Shown here: positions 1 to 8,503 of the stretch, in pieces
How the letters are laid out: the number at the start of each line of letters is the position of its first letter
Position numbering within the stretch: the stretch's first letter is position 1
Assembly: GCA_934463425.1 (NCBI GenBank)
Contig: CAKSJP010000001.1
Coordinates: 73,262-137,261 of the forward strand
DNA: 64,000 nt
Direction: 5' to 3'
Source of the DNA: an uncultured Ruminococcus sp.
GTDB lineage: Bacteria > Bacillota > Clostridia > Oscillospirales > Ruminococcaceae
Notes under the pieces: model-generated
The model's database searches: none
What the model saw: the letters and a program-made list of their open reading frames with translations, nothing else
What the model was told of the DNA's origin: nothing
Made by a program: the position numbers and the translations under genes

Positions 1-640
1 TCTGCCATATGCGGAACGGGTGCACTGCTGTGACAGCATATCCCTTTTCCAGAGACATCGCGTCGCCCAGATAGCGGACATAGCGTGAACCGGAGTCCAG
101 CAGCCAGAGCTGCTCCTGCTCAGTGTCCACATCATCCACGAGCACATAATGATCGCTTCCGGATGCTGTCGTCATTTGCAGCACGTAGCACCACGAGCGG
201 TCTGTACCGGTTTCTGCACAGACAGCGTATGCCTGTTTTGTGCGTTCTGCGATGCTTCCGGAGAGCCAGACGCTTTCCTCTCTGGTGAGAAACGCCCCAT
301 AGGTTTCTGCCAGCTGATCCATTTTTTTGCCGCTGCCGGAAAAGATCTGCTGCACGAAGGTTGTGTAATAGCTGTAAGAGTCTGAGAGCAGATCGACCCC
401 TTCTACAGGGAGATTATACCGCGCACTCATTTTGGCAAGGGCATAGTTGAGGCAGCCGTCGGTATCGATCGCCGGGGTGTCAGTGTCAGGCGTACTGAAC
501 TGCATCCAGGATGCATATGCCTCTGCTGCTGTCCGGTCGGCGCTGCCGCCGGGCGCAAAAGCCTCTGCACCTGCCGGGATGGAAAACATGCTGCTGCAAA
601 GGAGCACTGCAGCACACCAGATCAAACCGTGTTGTTTCAT
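1..640 (-). CDS. Secreted C39-like cysteine peptidase-fold protein (3' end outside window)
   Basis: The reading frame starts at the ATG complementary to 638-640, six bases after a GGAGG ribosome binding site, and runs off the left edge after 213 residues. Residues 1-26 form a signal peptide (basic start, hydrophobic core, AGA/AEA-type cleavage region), so the product is exported. After a Thr/Asp/Pro-rich linker comes a DGCLNYALAKM block with Cys63, and later DHYVLVDDVD with His164 followed by an LWLLDSGS strand with Asp182. This Cys...His...Asp order resembles the papain-like C39 peptidase fold, seen in stand-alone secreted proteins of Ruminococci. The assignment rests on motif order only. 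It has its own promoter and is transcribed divergently from pcrA. The C-terminus is not visible, so an attached dockerin or wall anchor cannot be excluded. Confidence 0.6.
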   Translation of the reverse strand, partial: MKQHGLIWCAAVLLCSSMFSIPAGAEAFAPGGSADRTAAEAYASWMQFSTPDTDTPAIDTDGCLNYALAKMSARYNLPVEGVDLLSDSYSYYTTFVQQIFSGSGKKMDQLAETYGAFLTREESVWLSGSIAERTKQAYAVCAETGTDRSWCYVLQMTTASGSDHYVLVDDVDTEQEQLWLLDSGSRYVRYLGDAMSLEKGYAVTAVHPFRIWQ

Positions 641-735
641 AGAATACCTCCTGTATTTCGCTGTCCTGTTTCTAGGGGTTAGTTTATGCAGGCTTTACCG
701 TAAGTAGAACAGGGATACATCAAACATACTTTAAT

Positions 736-765
736 AGCATACCCCGAAACAGCACAAAATGTCAA
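736..765 (-). promoter_or_regulatory. Promoter of the secreted C39-like gene
   Basis: On the minus strand a perfect TTGACA -35 (complement of 760-765) is followed after 18 bases by TATGCT (complement of 736-741). It leaves a roughly 95-base untranslated leader with a weak CCTGTT/AACAGG pairing. Confidence 0.6.
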
Positions 766-863
766 TGCAGAAAAAATGGCGAAAACACTGGAAAAATCCG
801 CATCTTTTCTGCGCGACAGCAAAAAGTTTCTGGAGATGCCTTTTCAAATGGTGCCGGATGTGG

Positions 864-869
864 TATAAT
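864..869 (+). promoter_or_regulatory. -10 element of the pcrA promoter
   Basis: An extended TGGTATAAT lies about 60 bases before the pcrA start. A weak TTTCAA-like -35 sits 16 bases upstream. Confidence 0.55.
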
Positions 870-927
870 AAAATATATGACAGAAAACCAAGCGCAGGAA
901 AGCGTATGAGAATAGGAGCGTAACCAT

Positions 928-3300
928 ATGACAGAAGCAGAGTGCATTGCGCTGAAGCAAAAAGCATTCCAAACGTATTTCAGTTCCCTGAATCCCCAGC
1001 AGCAGCAGGCAGTTTTTTCCGTAAACGGCCCGGTTTTGGTGCTTGCCGGTGCAGGAAGCGGTAAAACAACTGCGATCATCAGCCGCATTGTCAACATGAT
1101 CTACTTCGGGGACGGCTATGCCAGAGCAGACGGCTTTTTGCCGGAAGAGGATGCCCGGTGGCTTCGGGCGTACATAGATGGAACGGTTTCAGAAGATGCT
1201 GACCGCCTGCGGGAGATCCTCGCCATTTCTCCCATTCGGCCGTGGAACATCCTGGCGATTACTTTCACCAACAAAGCGGCAGGGGAGATGCGTGCGCGTC
1301 TGGCGAGTACCCTTGGAGAAGAGATCGCCTCGTCCGTCAACGCCTCTACCTTCCACTCGGCGTGTGTGCGGATTCTGCGCCGCAGCATTTCTCTGTTGGG
1401 TTATAGCAGTGACTTTGCGATCTACGATGCAGACGATGCACGCCGCCTGATGAAAAACTGCCTTGCAGATGCCAATATTTCAGAGAAACAGTTTCCGCCG
1501 CGCAGTGTGATCCAGGAGATCAGCAGAGCAAAGGATGCCATGATCTCTCCGGCACAGATGCTGGAAAATGCCGGCGGAGAGTATCGGCAGACCACCATTG
1601 CAAAGCTGTATGCCATTTATCAGCGGCATTTGCTGGAATCCAATGCGCTGGACTTTGATGATATCATTTACCTGACGGTGGAACTGTTCCGGCGATTCCC
1701 GGAAGAACTGGCGAAATACCAGTATCGTTTCCCTTATGTCCTGGTAGATGAATATCAGGACACCAACCATGCGCAGTATCAGCTGATCTCGCTGCTCACA
1801 CATGCCAGCGGAAATCTCTGTGTTGTGGGTGATGATGACCAGAGTATTTATCGGTTCCGGGGCGCAACCATTGAAAATATCCTGGGATTTGAAGAGGAAT
1901 TTCCCAACTGTCAGGTGATTCGGCTGGAGCAGAACTACCGTTCGACCCAGACCATTCTGGATGCCGCCAACAGCGTGATCGCCAACAATGACGGCAGAAA
2001 GGAAAAACACCTCTGGACGGATGCAGGCGCAGGGGAGAAGATCACCTGGTACCGCGCTTCGGACGAGGCAGACGAGTCCGCTTATGTGGTAAAACAGATC
2101 GAAAACAGTGTGAAGCAGGGCAGTAAGTACAGCGACCATGCCATTTTGTACCGGATGAATGCACAATCAAATATGCTGGAGCGTGCTCTGGTACGCAGTG
2201 GTGTGCCTTATCGCATTTACGGCGGTACGCGATTCTATGACCGCAAGGAGATCCGTGACATTATCGCATATATGAGCATCGTGGAAAATCCCAGCGACCG
2301 GGTGCGTTTTGAACGTATCGTCAACGAACCGAAGCGCGGCATCGGTGATGCAACATTGACTTTGATCCAGAACATCACCCAGGATCTGCACCTTTCGCCG
2401 CTGGAAGTCATGCAGAATGTGGATCAGTATCCGGTGCTCTCTAAAAAAGCAGCTGCCCTGAAAAAATTCGCTGTGATCTGGGAAGAACTGATCGCCGCAG
2501 AACGGGAAATGCCATTGGAAAAGTTCCTGGATATTGTCCTGGAAAAGACGGGCTATCGCGAAGCGCTGGAGCATATGGGAGAAGAGGGTGCATTCCGCCT
2601 GGAAAATATTGAGGAATTGAAGTCCTCTATGCTGACCTATGAGAAAGAAGCGGAAGAACCGTCTCTGGGCGGATTTTTGGAGGAAATCTCACTGTATACC
2701 GATGTGGACAAGTACGAGCCGGATCAGGATGTTGTTATGCTCATGACAGTGCATTCCGCAAAGGGTCTGGAATTTCAGAATGTGTATCTGGTCGGTATGG
2801 AGCAGGGTGTTTTTCCCGGAAACCGAAGCATGGATTCACAGGAAGATCTGGAAGAAGAACGGCGTCTGGCATATGTGGCGCTGACTCGTGCCAAGAAAAA
2901 ACTGACATTGACAACAGCAGCGAGCCGGATGCTCTTTGGTACGACCATGCGCAATCCGCAGTCGCAGTTCCTGACGGAGATCGACCGCAGCCTCCTGAAG
3001 CAGGAGACCTCACAGAAGCAGTCGCTCCGCGGTATTTCTGCGCAAAAGCCGGAATCGCTGCAGTCTATCTCGCTCCAACAGCAGATGGCAGCCTCGAAAC
3101 CGAAGAAGTATCAGGCAGTGCCAAAGGTGTTCCATGTAGGAGAACGGGTGCGCCATGCCTCCTTCGGAGACGGCACGGTTCTGGCAATTACGAAAATGGC
3201 AAATGATGCTATGCTGGAGGTCGGCTTCGATCAGGTGGGAACCAAGCGGTTGATGGCGAGTCACCCGAAGATCAAAAAGCTGGAAGGAGAATCGCTTTGA
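928..3300 (+). CDS. pcrA: ATP-dependent DNA helicase PcrA (UvrD/Rep family)
   Basis: PcrA is a superfamily 1A 3'-5' DNA helicase used in repair and plasmid or replication-fork processing. The 790 residues carry Walker A AGAGSGKT at 40-47, ITFTNKAAGEM (motif Ia), the Walker B DEYQD at 274-278, QNYRST near 335, and TVHSAKGLEF and YVALTRA in the C-terminal half. The last 50 residues contain the VFHVGERVRHASFGDGTV block typical of the PcrA tail that contacts RNA polymerase. An insertion of about 45 residues lies between motifs I and Ia (roughly 60-103), making the protein longer than the usual 720-740. The ATG follows AGGAG by nine bases. The gene overlaps the next gene by four bases. Confidence 0.95.
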   Translation: MTEAECIALKQKAFQTYFSSLNPQQQQAVFSVNGPVLVLAGAGSGKTTAIISRIVNMIYFGDGYARADGFLPEEDARWLRAYIDGTVSEDADRLREILAISPIRPWNILAITFTNKAAGEMRARLASTLGEEIASSVNASTFHSACVRILRRSISLLGYSSDFAIYDADDARRLMKNCLADANISEKQFPPRSVIQEISRAKDAMISPAQMLENAGGEYRQTTIAKLYAIYQRHLLESNALDFDDIIYLTVELFRRFPEELAKYQYRFPYVLVDEYQDTNHAQYQLISLLTHASGNLCVVGDDDQSIYRFRGATIENILGFEEEFPNCQVIRLEQNYRSTQTILDAANSVIANNDGRKEKHLWTDAGAGEKITWYRASDEADESAYVVKQIENSVKQGSKYSDHAILYRMNAQSNMLERALVRSGVPYRIYGGTRFYDRKEIRDIIAYMSIVENPSDRVRFERIVNEPKRGIGDATLTLIQNITQDLHLSPLEVMQNVDQYPVLSKKAAALKKFAVIWEELIAAEREMPLEKFLDIVLEKTGYREALEHMGEEGAFRLENIEELKSSMLTYEKEAEEPSLGGFLEEISLYTDVDKYEPDQDVVMLMTVHSAKGLEFQNVYLVGMEQGVFPGNRSMDSQEDLEEERRLAYVALTRAKKKLTLTTAASRMLFGTTMRNPQSQFLTEIDRSLLKQETSQKQSLRGISAQKPESLQSISLQQQMAASKPKKYQAVPKVFHVGERVRHASFGDGTVLAITKMANDAMLEVGFDQVGTKRLMASHPKIKKLEGESL

Positions 3301-4106
3301 AAAACGGTTATCGTATCACAGATTCACACGCCCATGTCTTTCCGGATAAAATCGCGGAAAAAGCCACAGAGGGTATTTCCCATTTCTATGATCTGCCCAT
3401 GCAGTATCACGGCAGAGTTGCCGAAATGCTGGAAAACGGCATGCAGGCGGGAGTGGATCACTTTCTGATCTGCTCTCCGGCAACCACTGTGGCACAGGTA
3501 CATTCCATCAACAGCTTTCTGGCTTCCTGTGCTGCGGCGTATCCAATGTGTACTGCGTTTGGCACACTGCACCCCTATGCCGATCATGTGGAGGAGGATT
3601 TTCGGGAATTGCAGCAGCTGCAGCTGAACGGCATTAAACTGCATCCGGACTTCCAGAATTTTCCCATAGATGATCCAAAAGCTTATCCCATGTATGATAT
3701 GATCCAGAGCACTGGGCTGCCGATTCTGATGCATATGGGGGACGCAAAGTCTGATTTTTCCCATCCATATCGTTTGGCAATGGTACTGCGCCAGTTTCCG
3801 CGCCTGCGCATCATTGCAGCGCACTTCGGCGGTTGGGGGCAGTGGAAAGAGGCAAACGCTATTTTGCAGCCTGACGCGCGCCTGCGGTTTGACACCAGCA
3901 GCAGTCTGCCTTTTCTTCCGCCGGAGGAGATCCGAAAGCTGATCGCGCACTTTGGTGCAGAAAATTGCTTTTTTGGCGTGGACTATCCCATGTGGGATTA
4001 TCGTGAGGAATTGGAGCGCTTTTTTGCCCTGGAGCTGACGGATGCGGAAAATCGCGCAATTCTTTCCGAAAATCTGGATGCATTTTTAGCAGAAGTGCAG
4101 CAGTAA
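3297..4106 (+). CDS. Amidohydrolase-2 family TIM-barrel metal-dependent hydrolase
   Basis: This 269-residue protein starts at a TTG that overlaps the pcrA stop (TTGA), so it is translationally coupled to it. DSHAHVF near residues 9-15 is the HxH metal-binding strand of the amidohydrolase superfamily. LMHMGD in the middle, IIAAHFGG, and FGVDYP near the C-terminus supply the later His and Asp ligands expected in the PF04909 (Amidohydro_2) group, which includes hydrolases and decarboxylases. The substrate cannot be read from the sequence. No signal peptide or membrane segment is seen, so it is cytosolic. Its pairing with a helicase is probably only operon convenience. Confidence 0.85.
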   Translation: MKNGYRITDSHAHVFPDKIAEKATEGISHFYDLPMQYHGRVAEMLENGMQAGVDHFLICSPATTVAQVHSINSFLASCAAAYPMCTAFGTLHPYADHVEEDFRELQQLQLNGIKLHPDFQNFPIDDPKAYPMYDMIQSTGLPILMHMGDAKSDFSHPYRLAMVLRQFPRLRIIAAHFGGWGQWKEANAILQPDARLRFDTSSSLPFLPPEEIRKLIAHFGAENCFFGVDYPMWDYREELERFFALELTDAENRAILSENLDAFLAEVQQ

Positions 4107-4193
4107 TCGATTTCATCTTTGAAAAAGAAGAAAATCGATTTGAAATACTTATTTGTGCAAAGGCAGACTCGGAATACTTTTCAGAAATTTAAC

Positions 4194-4222
4194 TTTTCAT
4201 TTGCAGCTTTTTATGTTATACT
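4194..4222 (+). promoter_or_regulatory. pyk promoter
   Basis: TTTTCA (4194-4199), a 17-base spacer and TATACT (4217-4222) lie about 50 bases upstream of the pyruvate kinase start. Confidence 0.55.
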
Positions 4223-4274
4223 ATAAAGGTAAGTTTAAGAAACCATAGAAGAACAAAAGGATGCGTGAATCATA

Positions 4275-5693
4275 ATGAGAAAGACGAAAATCGTTTGTAC
4301 GATCGGACCTGCAACGGATGATGACTCTATAATGCGGCAGATCATGCTTTCCGGCATGAATGTTGCCCGGTTCAACTTTTCCCACGGCGACCATGCGACC
4401 CATGAAGGACGCTTTGAACAGATCGTCCGCCTGCGAAAGGAACTGAACCTGCCGATCGCCACACTGATGGATACCAGAGGTCCGGAAGTTCGCCTGGGAC
4501 GCTTTGTGGATGACAAGCCGGTTACCATTGAAACGGGAGATACTTATACGCTGACGACAGATGATGTTCTGTGTGATGACAAAATCGGCAGCATTTCCTT
4601 TAAGAATCTGCCCCGGGATGTGAAGCCGGGCGTGCACATTCTGGTGAATGACGGCGTGATCGAGATGGTTGTTGAAAAGGTAAATGCAACAAACATCGTA
4701 TGTCATGTGATTCACGGCGGTGTCCTTTCCAACAATAAGGGCATCAATGTGCCCGGTGTACAGCTGTCCATGCCGTACCTCAGCGAGAGTGACAAGAATG
4801 ACCTGGAATTTGCAGCAAAGATGGGCTTTGACTTCATCGCAGCCAGCTTCGTCCGCACCTCTGCGGATATCGACTACCTGCGGAAGTATACCCAGAGCCT
4901 GGGATGGTTTGATGTCCGCATTATCGCGAAAATCGAAAATGTAGAAGGTGTCCGGAATATTGATGAGATCCTGGAAGCGTCTGACGGTATCATGGTTGCC
5001 CGCGGCGACCTGGGTGTTGAGATTCCTTTTGAGCAGATCCCGTCAGTGCAGAAGCAGCTGATCCGCAAGGGCTATCAGGCGGGCAAGCAGGTGATCACAG
5101 CAACTCAGATGCTGGAGTCCATGATTACCAATCCGCGCCCGACTCGTGCGGAGATCACAGACGTTGCCAATGCGATCTACGACGGCACCAGTGCCATCAT
5201 GCTGTCCGGCGAGACGGCTGCCGGTGCTTTCCCGGTAGAGGTTGTCCGCACCATGGATTTGATTGCACGCACCACAGAGGATGACATCGATTATAAGGGC
5301 ATGCATTCTGCTAGCCGCACCAAGAAGAATGCGGACATTGCCAACGCCATTGCCCATGCAACTGTGACTACAGCGCATGACCTGGATGCAGCGGCAATCC
5401 TGACAGTAACTATGTCTGGCGTGACTGCGCGGGAGATCTCGAAGTACCGGCCGTGCTGTCCGATTATCAGCTGTACTGTCAGCGAACGGGTACAGCGTCA
5501 GATGAATCTGAGCTGGGGCGTGTATCCCATGCTGGTGGACGAGGTTTCAAATACGGATGCGTTGTTTGATGCTTCGATTCATGCTGCGCTGCGGTCTGAT
5601 CTGGTCAATAAGGGCGATATTGTTGTTATTACTGCCGGCGCACCGGTAGGTGTTTCCAATACCACAAATATGATGAAGGTAGAGCGGATCTGA
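4275..5693 (+). CDS. pyk: Pyruvate kinase
   Basis: Converts phosphoenolpyruvate and ADP to pyruvate and ATP, the last step of glycolysis, in the cytosol. The 472-residue length is that of a standard bacterial enzyme without the extra C-terminal PEP-utiliser domain found in Bacillus. The N-terminus MRKTKIVCTIGPA, NFSHGDH, the DTRGPEVR strand, IAKIENVEG with the catalytic Lys, the MVARGDLGVEIP block and the ITATQMLESM signature are all present, followed by a C-terminal alpha/beta regulatory domain. It is a single-gene transcription unit with its own promoter and a strong terminator shared with the convergent phosphatase gene. The ATG at 4275 aligns with the family start, although the ribosome binding site (AAAAGGATG) is modest. 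Confidence 0.97.
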   Translation: MRKTKIVCTIGPATDDDSIMRQIMLSGMNVARFNFSHGDHATHEGRFEQIVRLRKELNLPIATLMDTRGPEVRLGRFVDDKPVTIETGDTYTLTTDDVLCDDKIGSISFKNLPRDVKPGVHILVNDGVIEMVVEKVNATNIVCHVIHGGVLSNNKGINVPGVQLSMPYLSESDKNDLEFAAKMGFDFIAASFVRTSADIDYLRKYTQSLGWFDVRIIAKIENVEGVRNIDEILEASDGIMVARGDLGVEIPFEQIPSVQKQLIRKGYQAGKQVITATQMLESMITNPRPTRAEITDVANAIYDGTSAIMLSGETAAGAFPVEVVRTMDLIARTTEDDIDYKGMHSASRTKKNADIANAIAHATVTTAHDLDAAAILTVTMSGVTAREISKYRPCCPIISCTVSERVQRQMNLSWGVYPMLVDEVSNTDALFDASIHAALRSDLVNKGDIVVITAGAPVGVSNTTNMMKVERI

Positions 5694-5717
5694 GCAGGAT
5701 CTCAGTGATCTTGAAAG

Positions 5718-5761
5718 AAAAAAGCGGCACACGGTATAAAAACACCGTGCGCCGCTTTTTC
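5718..5761. terminator. Bidirectional terminator between pyk and the PP2C gene
   Basis: AAAAAGCGGC-A-CACGGT pairs with ACCGTG-C-GCCGCTTTTT around a short A-rich loop. The A-tract and T-tract on the two sides let it act on both convergent genes. Confidence 0.85.
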
Positions 5762-5783
5762 TATGGCAGATATGCCGGAGAGA

Positions 5784-6734
5784 TCATGATTCTCCGTTTT
5801 TTTCATCCTGTGTGGCGGGAAGCACTTCTAATACAATGCATGTGATATTATCCGTGCCGCCGTTTTGCAGTGCAGCCTGCACCAACACTGCTGCTTCATT
5901 AAAATAATTTTGTGCCAGAAGCTCTGCGATTTCATCATCCGTGCACATGTTGGTCAATCCATCGGTACACAGCACAAACTTTGTGCCGACTTCTAACGGC
6001 AAAGGGGGTCTGCTGTCCGCATTTAACCCGATCTCTTTGCGGTCAGAACCGATAAACAGCGTCAGCCGGTGCTGATCGGGACTGTGCTTTGCTTCTTCTT
6101 CTGTATAGATTGCAGCCTCTACCTTCTGGTTTGCTACTGTGTGATCCCGGGTCAGGAGCGTCAGAACATCGCCTTGATACCGATAGATCCGACTGTCACC
6201 CAGATAATACAGCTTCACTGCGTCGCCCAGGAAGTACAGCATAGAAAAGGTAGTTCCGCCCGTCTGACAGTGCTTTTCTGTGAGCATGTCACAAATCGCA
6301 TTGTTTGCCTCTGAGGTATAGGAAGAAATCAACTGATCCAGCATACGTGTCCCGTCTGCATGTTTCAGCTTTTTTTCATATTTGCGCAGGGTCTGTACAG
6401 CGATCTCAGATGCAACTTCGCCGTATGCTGCGCCGCCCATACCATCAAAAACGGCAAAGCTCATACCGTCAGCGTAATGAATCGTATAAGATGCAGAAAA
6501 ATCATTCCGAAAAATATCATTCATGTAGAGCCCTTCCAGATAGAAGTTGTCCTCATGATTGCCGCGTACCTTTCCGATATGAGTCGAAACAGAAACGCGC
6601 AGATTATAATTTTTAATACCGGAATGATAAAAAGGTTCAGATGTTTCTCCGGGATAATTTCCGCCATAATAAAAAAATGGATTAGAACTCTGTGTCGGTT
6701 CTTGTTCTGCATTTTTATGATTGAAAAACATCAT
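5784..6734 (-). CDS. PP2C-family serine/threonine protein phosphatase
   Basis: The 316 residues match the PPM/PP2C metal-dependent phosphatases such as PrpC/Stp. GNHEDNFY supplies the first metal-binding Asp, FAVFDGMGGAAYGE is the DGMGG metal-site motif, LCTDGLTNM is the third site, and GGTDNITCIVLEV closes the domain. A 45-residue polar N-terminal extension rich in Asn, Tyr and Pro precedes the domain. No membrane segment is visible, so it is cytosolic. Unlike the common prpC-prkC pair, no protein kinase or RsgA gene sits next to it; the partner kinase must be elsewhere. The ATG is preceded by GAGGAG. It is convergent with pyk and has its own extended -10 promoter. Confidence 0.9.
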   Translation of the reverse strand: MMFFNHKNAEQEPTQSSNPFFYYGGNYPGETSEPFYHSGIKNYNLRVSVSTHIGKVRGNHEDNFYLEGLYMNDIFRNDFSASYTIHYADGMSFAVFDGMGGAAYGEVASEIAVQTLRKYEKKLKHADGTRMLDQLISSYTSEANNAICDMLTEKHCQTGGTTFSMLYFLGDAVKLYYLGDSRIYRYQGDVLTLLTRDHTVANQKVEAAIYTEEEAKHSPDQHRLTLFIGSDRKEIGLNADSRPPLPLEVGTKFVLCTDGLTNMCTDDEIAELLAQNYFNEAAVLVQAALQNGGTDNITCIVLEVLPATQDEKNGES

Positions 6735-6803
6735 GGAATCTCCTCATTCTTTGAGACAATTCCTGAAGGAGCTGTCTCGGAAATTGGTATGACCTTACTT
6801 GTC

Positions 6804-6832
6804 ATCATACCATATTCCCATGGAAAAGTAAA
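6804..6832 (-). promoter_or_regulatory. Promoter of the PP2C gene
   Basis: Minus-strand TTTACT (complement of 6827-6832), a 17-base spacer and an extended TGGTATGAT (complement of 6804-6809) lie 70 bases upstream of the start. Confidence 0.7.
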
Positions 6833-6915
6833 CACTTTTCCGTAAAAAATCCGAGACCGCCCGATATTTTTCTCAGATGGTACAGTTTTCGGAAAAAAAC
6901 TTGTGCAATACTTCC

Positions 6916-6945
6916 AAAAAAAGAACTGCTGTTTTCACAGCAGTT
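6916..6945 (-). terminator. Terminator of the zinc-ribbon/DUF5685/J-protein operon
   Basis: On the minus strand AACTGCTG and CAGCAGTT form a perfect 8-bp stem with a 6-base loop, followed by CTTTTTTT. It lies about 90 bases after the J-protein stop codon. Confidence 0.75.
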
Positions 6946-7035
6946 TCAACGCACGTTCACATAAAATGTTTGCACTGTTCTTTGCAGAAAGGGTGCAGTT
7001 CTTTTTTTGTTTGAACTCTGTATCAAGGCTCATTT

Positions 7036-7653
7036 TCAATAGCAGTTGCAGCAGCAGTCAAGCACCAGATTTAACAAAATGTTTGCCGCACAGCAGCGCA
7101 CGCAGCCACTGTCATCAAAACCGCTTCCCATATAGGGCTGCTGCATCTGCTGATAGGAGAAGCCGGGAGACTCTAGCTGCTGCACTAATTTCTGATATTC
7201 ATAGTTGTTCGGCTCCATCTGTGCCGCGGTTCTTGCGTGCTGCAATGCAGTCGCGTTGTTTCCGGCGCCGGAATTTGCCACAGCGGAAACGTAGTACCAC
7301 TGTGCATTTCGGTTGCTGATACCATCCAGAACCCGGACAGCCTCCGTGAATCTGCCATTCCGGATAAAGTTTACTGCTGCCTGCAAGTGTACGCTGTTCT
7401 CGTCACCGCTTCCTGCGGCAGAGCGCCGCTCATAAAATCCGCCGTAACCGGTTCCGGAAGTCTTATGCTGTCGCTCATCCATGATGGTTTGGTATGCCTG
7501 CTGGATCTGTTTGAACTTTTCCTCATACATTTTTGCGTTTGGTTTGTCCACATTTGCATCCGGATGATACTTTCGGCTCATGGCGCGGTAGGCTTTTTTC
7601 ACTTCCTGGTCGGTGGCGTTTCGGGAAATCCCCAGTACCTCATATGGATCCAT
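7036..7653 (-). CDS. J-domain protein with TPR-like middle and Cys-rich tail
   Basis: The start is taken at MDPYEVLG, 44 codons inside the longer open frame, because a GGAG motif precedes it and the J domain begins there. Residues 1-65 are a J domain with the HPD motif at 30-32, which stimulates the ATPase of DnaK-type Hsp70. Residues about 90-160 form TPR-like helices ([20 protein letters not shown]). The protein ends in a tail with seven cysteines (CVRCC ... CCCNC), which could bind metal or be modified. There is no Gly/Phe region or DnaJ zinc finger, so it is a specialised J-protein rather than DnaJ itself. Its start lies 14 bases inside the end of the DUF5685 gene, so the two are translationally coupled. 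Confidence 0.85.
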   Translation of the reverse strand: MDPYEVLGISRNATDQEVKKAYRAMSRKYHPDANVDKPNAKMYEEKFKQIQQAYQTIMDERQHKTSGTGYGGFYERRSAAGSGDENSVHLQAAVNFIRNGRFTEAVRVLDGISNRNAQWYYVSAVANSGAGNNATALQHARTAAQMEPNNYEYQKLVQQLESPGFSYQQMQQPYMGSGFDDSGCVRCCAANILLNLVLDCCCNCY

Positions 7654-8497
7654 GTTTTTGTTTCTCCTGTTTCTCTTGTCGTTCTTTTTTTCGCTGATAA
7701 AATTTTGTCCAGACACCTGCATACAGAATATTTCGCAGGATCTCCTCATAATGCAGAATCGGCAGACGCTCAAATGCTTCAGCACAGGATGCCATCATCA
7801 TTTGCAGCATGGATTCACAGGTTTGTGAAAACTGCGGTTCTGTTGTATCGGTCAGCAAAAACGGATTGTAGCAGTTTTTTTTGCGGTCGCGTTCCAGGTC
7901 ATCATAAGCATCCAGAAGGTAGATGAATTTGCCCAAATAAAAGCCGATTTTCCGCAGGGTGTCAGCCCATATATCTTTTTTCCAGACAAACAGTTCTCCA
8001 AGTAATGTGCCGAAACAGCTGGCAGGAAGCTCCGGATTTGTTTCGCCGTTTTGTTCCATCTGCTGCAGCTTTTCCAGTTCTCCCTGTACTATGCGGCTTT
8101 TTTCCGGATACTGCTGCCGAATGCGCCGATTGCTTTTCCGGAACATTTCAGCGGCAGCGCGGCGTGTGAGTTTTCTCTCATCATGCCAGTCGTCCATACA
8201 TTTGTCATGAAACAGCAGAACGCTCATATCTGCAGCATAGTCCGTGACCGCACTCTGGATATGCAGACTTTTTTGAAAAGGATGCGCGATGCACCGGCAT
8301 TTTTCTTTCTGCTCTGCCGGTTCATAGAGTCCAGTCAGCAACAGAATCAGAAAAGTCATATCATAGCTCAGTGTCCAGCGTGCCGCTGTGCCGTGCCGCT
8401 GCTGCAGCGCTTCGCAAAGGCCGCAGTAACAGCCACGATAAACGTCATATTCCCGAAATCGCATTTCCGGTTTGTATGCCCGAATATATCCGTACAT
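7640..8497 (-). CDS. DUF5685 family protein
   Basis: The 285-residue protein begins [18 protein letters not shown] and continues with CYCGLCEAL, which I recognise as DUF5685, a Clostridia-wide family without known function. It is predicted mostly helical and soluble. Two Asp-rich segments stand out: residues 98-106 ([10 protein letters not shown]) and 196-204 (DAYDDLERD), followed by the conserved NCYNPF. Two Asp-rich helices facing each other are the hallmark of class I terpene/prenyl synthase folds, so such a fold is an inference worth testing. CxCxxC at 23-28 and CRC at 67-69 could hold a metal. It sits between a membrane zinc ribbon protein and a J-domain protein in one operon. GGAG precedes the ATG within the end of the upstream gene. 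Confidence 0.8.
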   Translation of the reverse strand: MYGYIRAYKPEMRFREYDVYRGCYCGLCEALQQRHGTAARWTLSYDMTFLILLLTGLYEPAEQKEKCRCIAHPFQKSLHIQSAVTDYAADMSVLLFHDKCMDDWHDERKLTRRAAAEMFRKSNRRIRQQYPEKSRIVQGELEKLQQMEQNGETNPELPASCFGTLLGELFVWKKDIWADTLRKIGFYLGKFIYLLDAYDDLERDRKKNCYNPFLLTDTTEPQFSQTCESMLQMMMASCAEAFERLPILHYEEILRNILYAGVWTKFYQRKKERQEKQEKQKHGSI

Positions 8498-8503
8498 AGT
8501 GTT

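Larger units (their letters stand above)
641..927. other. Divergent intergenic region
   Basis: This 287-bp stretch holds the two back-to-back promoters of the C39-like gene and pcrA and the two untranslated leaders. I see no further gene or structured RNA I could name. Confidence 0.6.
6735..7035. other. Intergenic region
   Basis: This 301-bp region holds the PP2C promoter and leader, the terminator of the upstream J-protein operon, and about 90 bases of AT-rich spacer in which I see nothing else. Confidence 0.6.

Noticed and set aside
641..735. Possible c-di-GMP-I-like riboswitch upstream of the secreted protein (ACGGTAAAGCCTGCATAAAC on the minus strand)
   Set aside because: Only a short string resembles the central part of the motif; the CACGCACAGGGC arm and the tetraloop receptor are missing.
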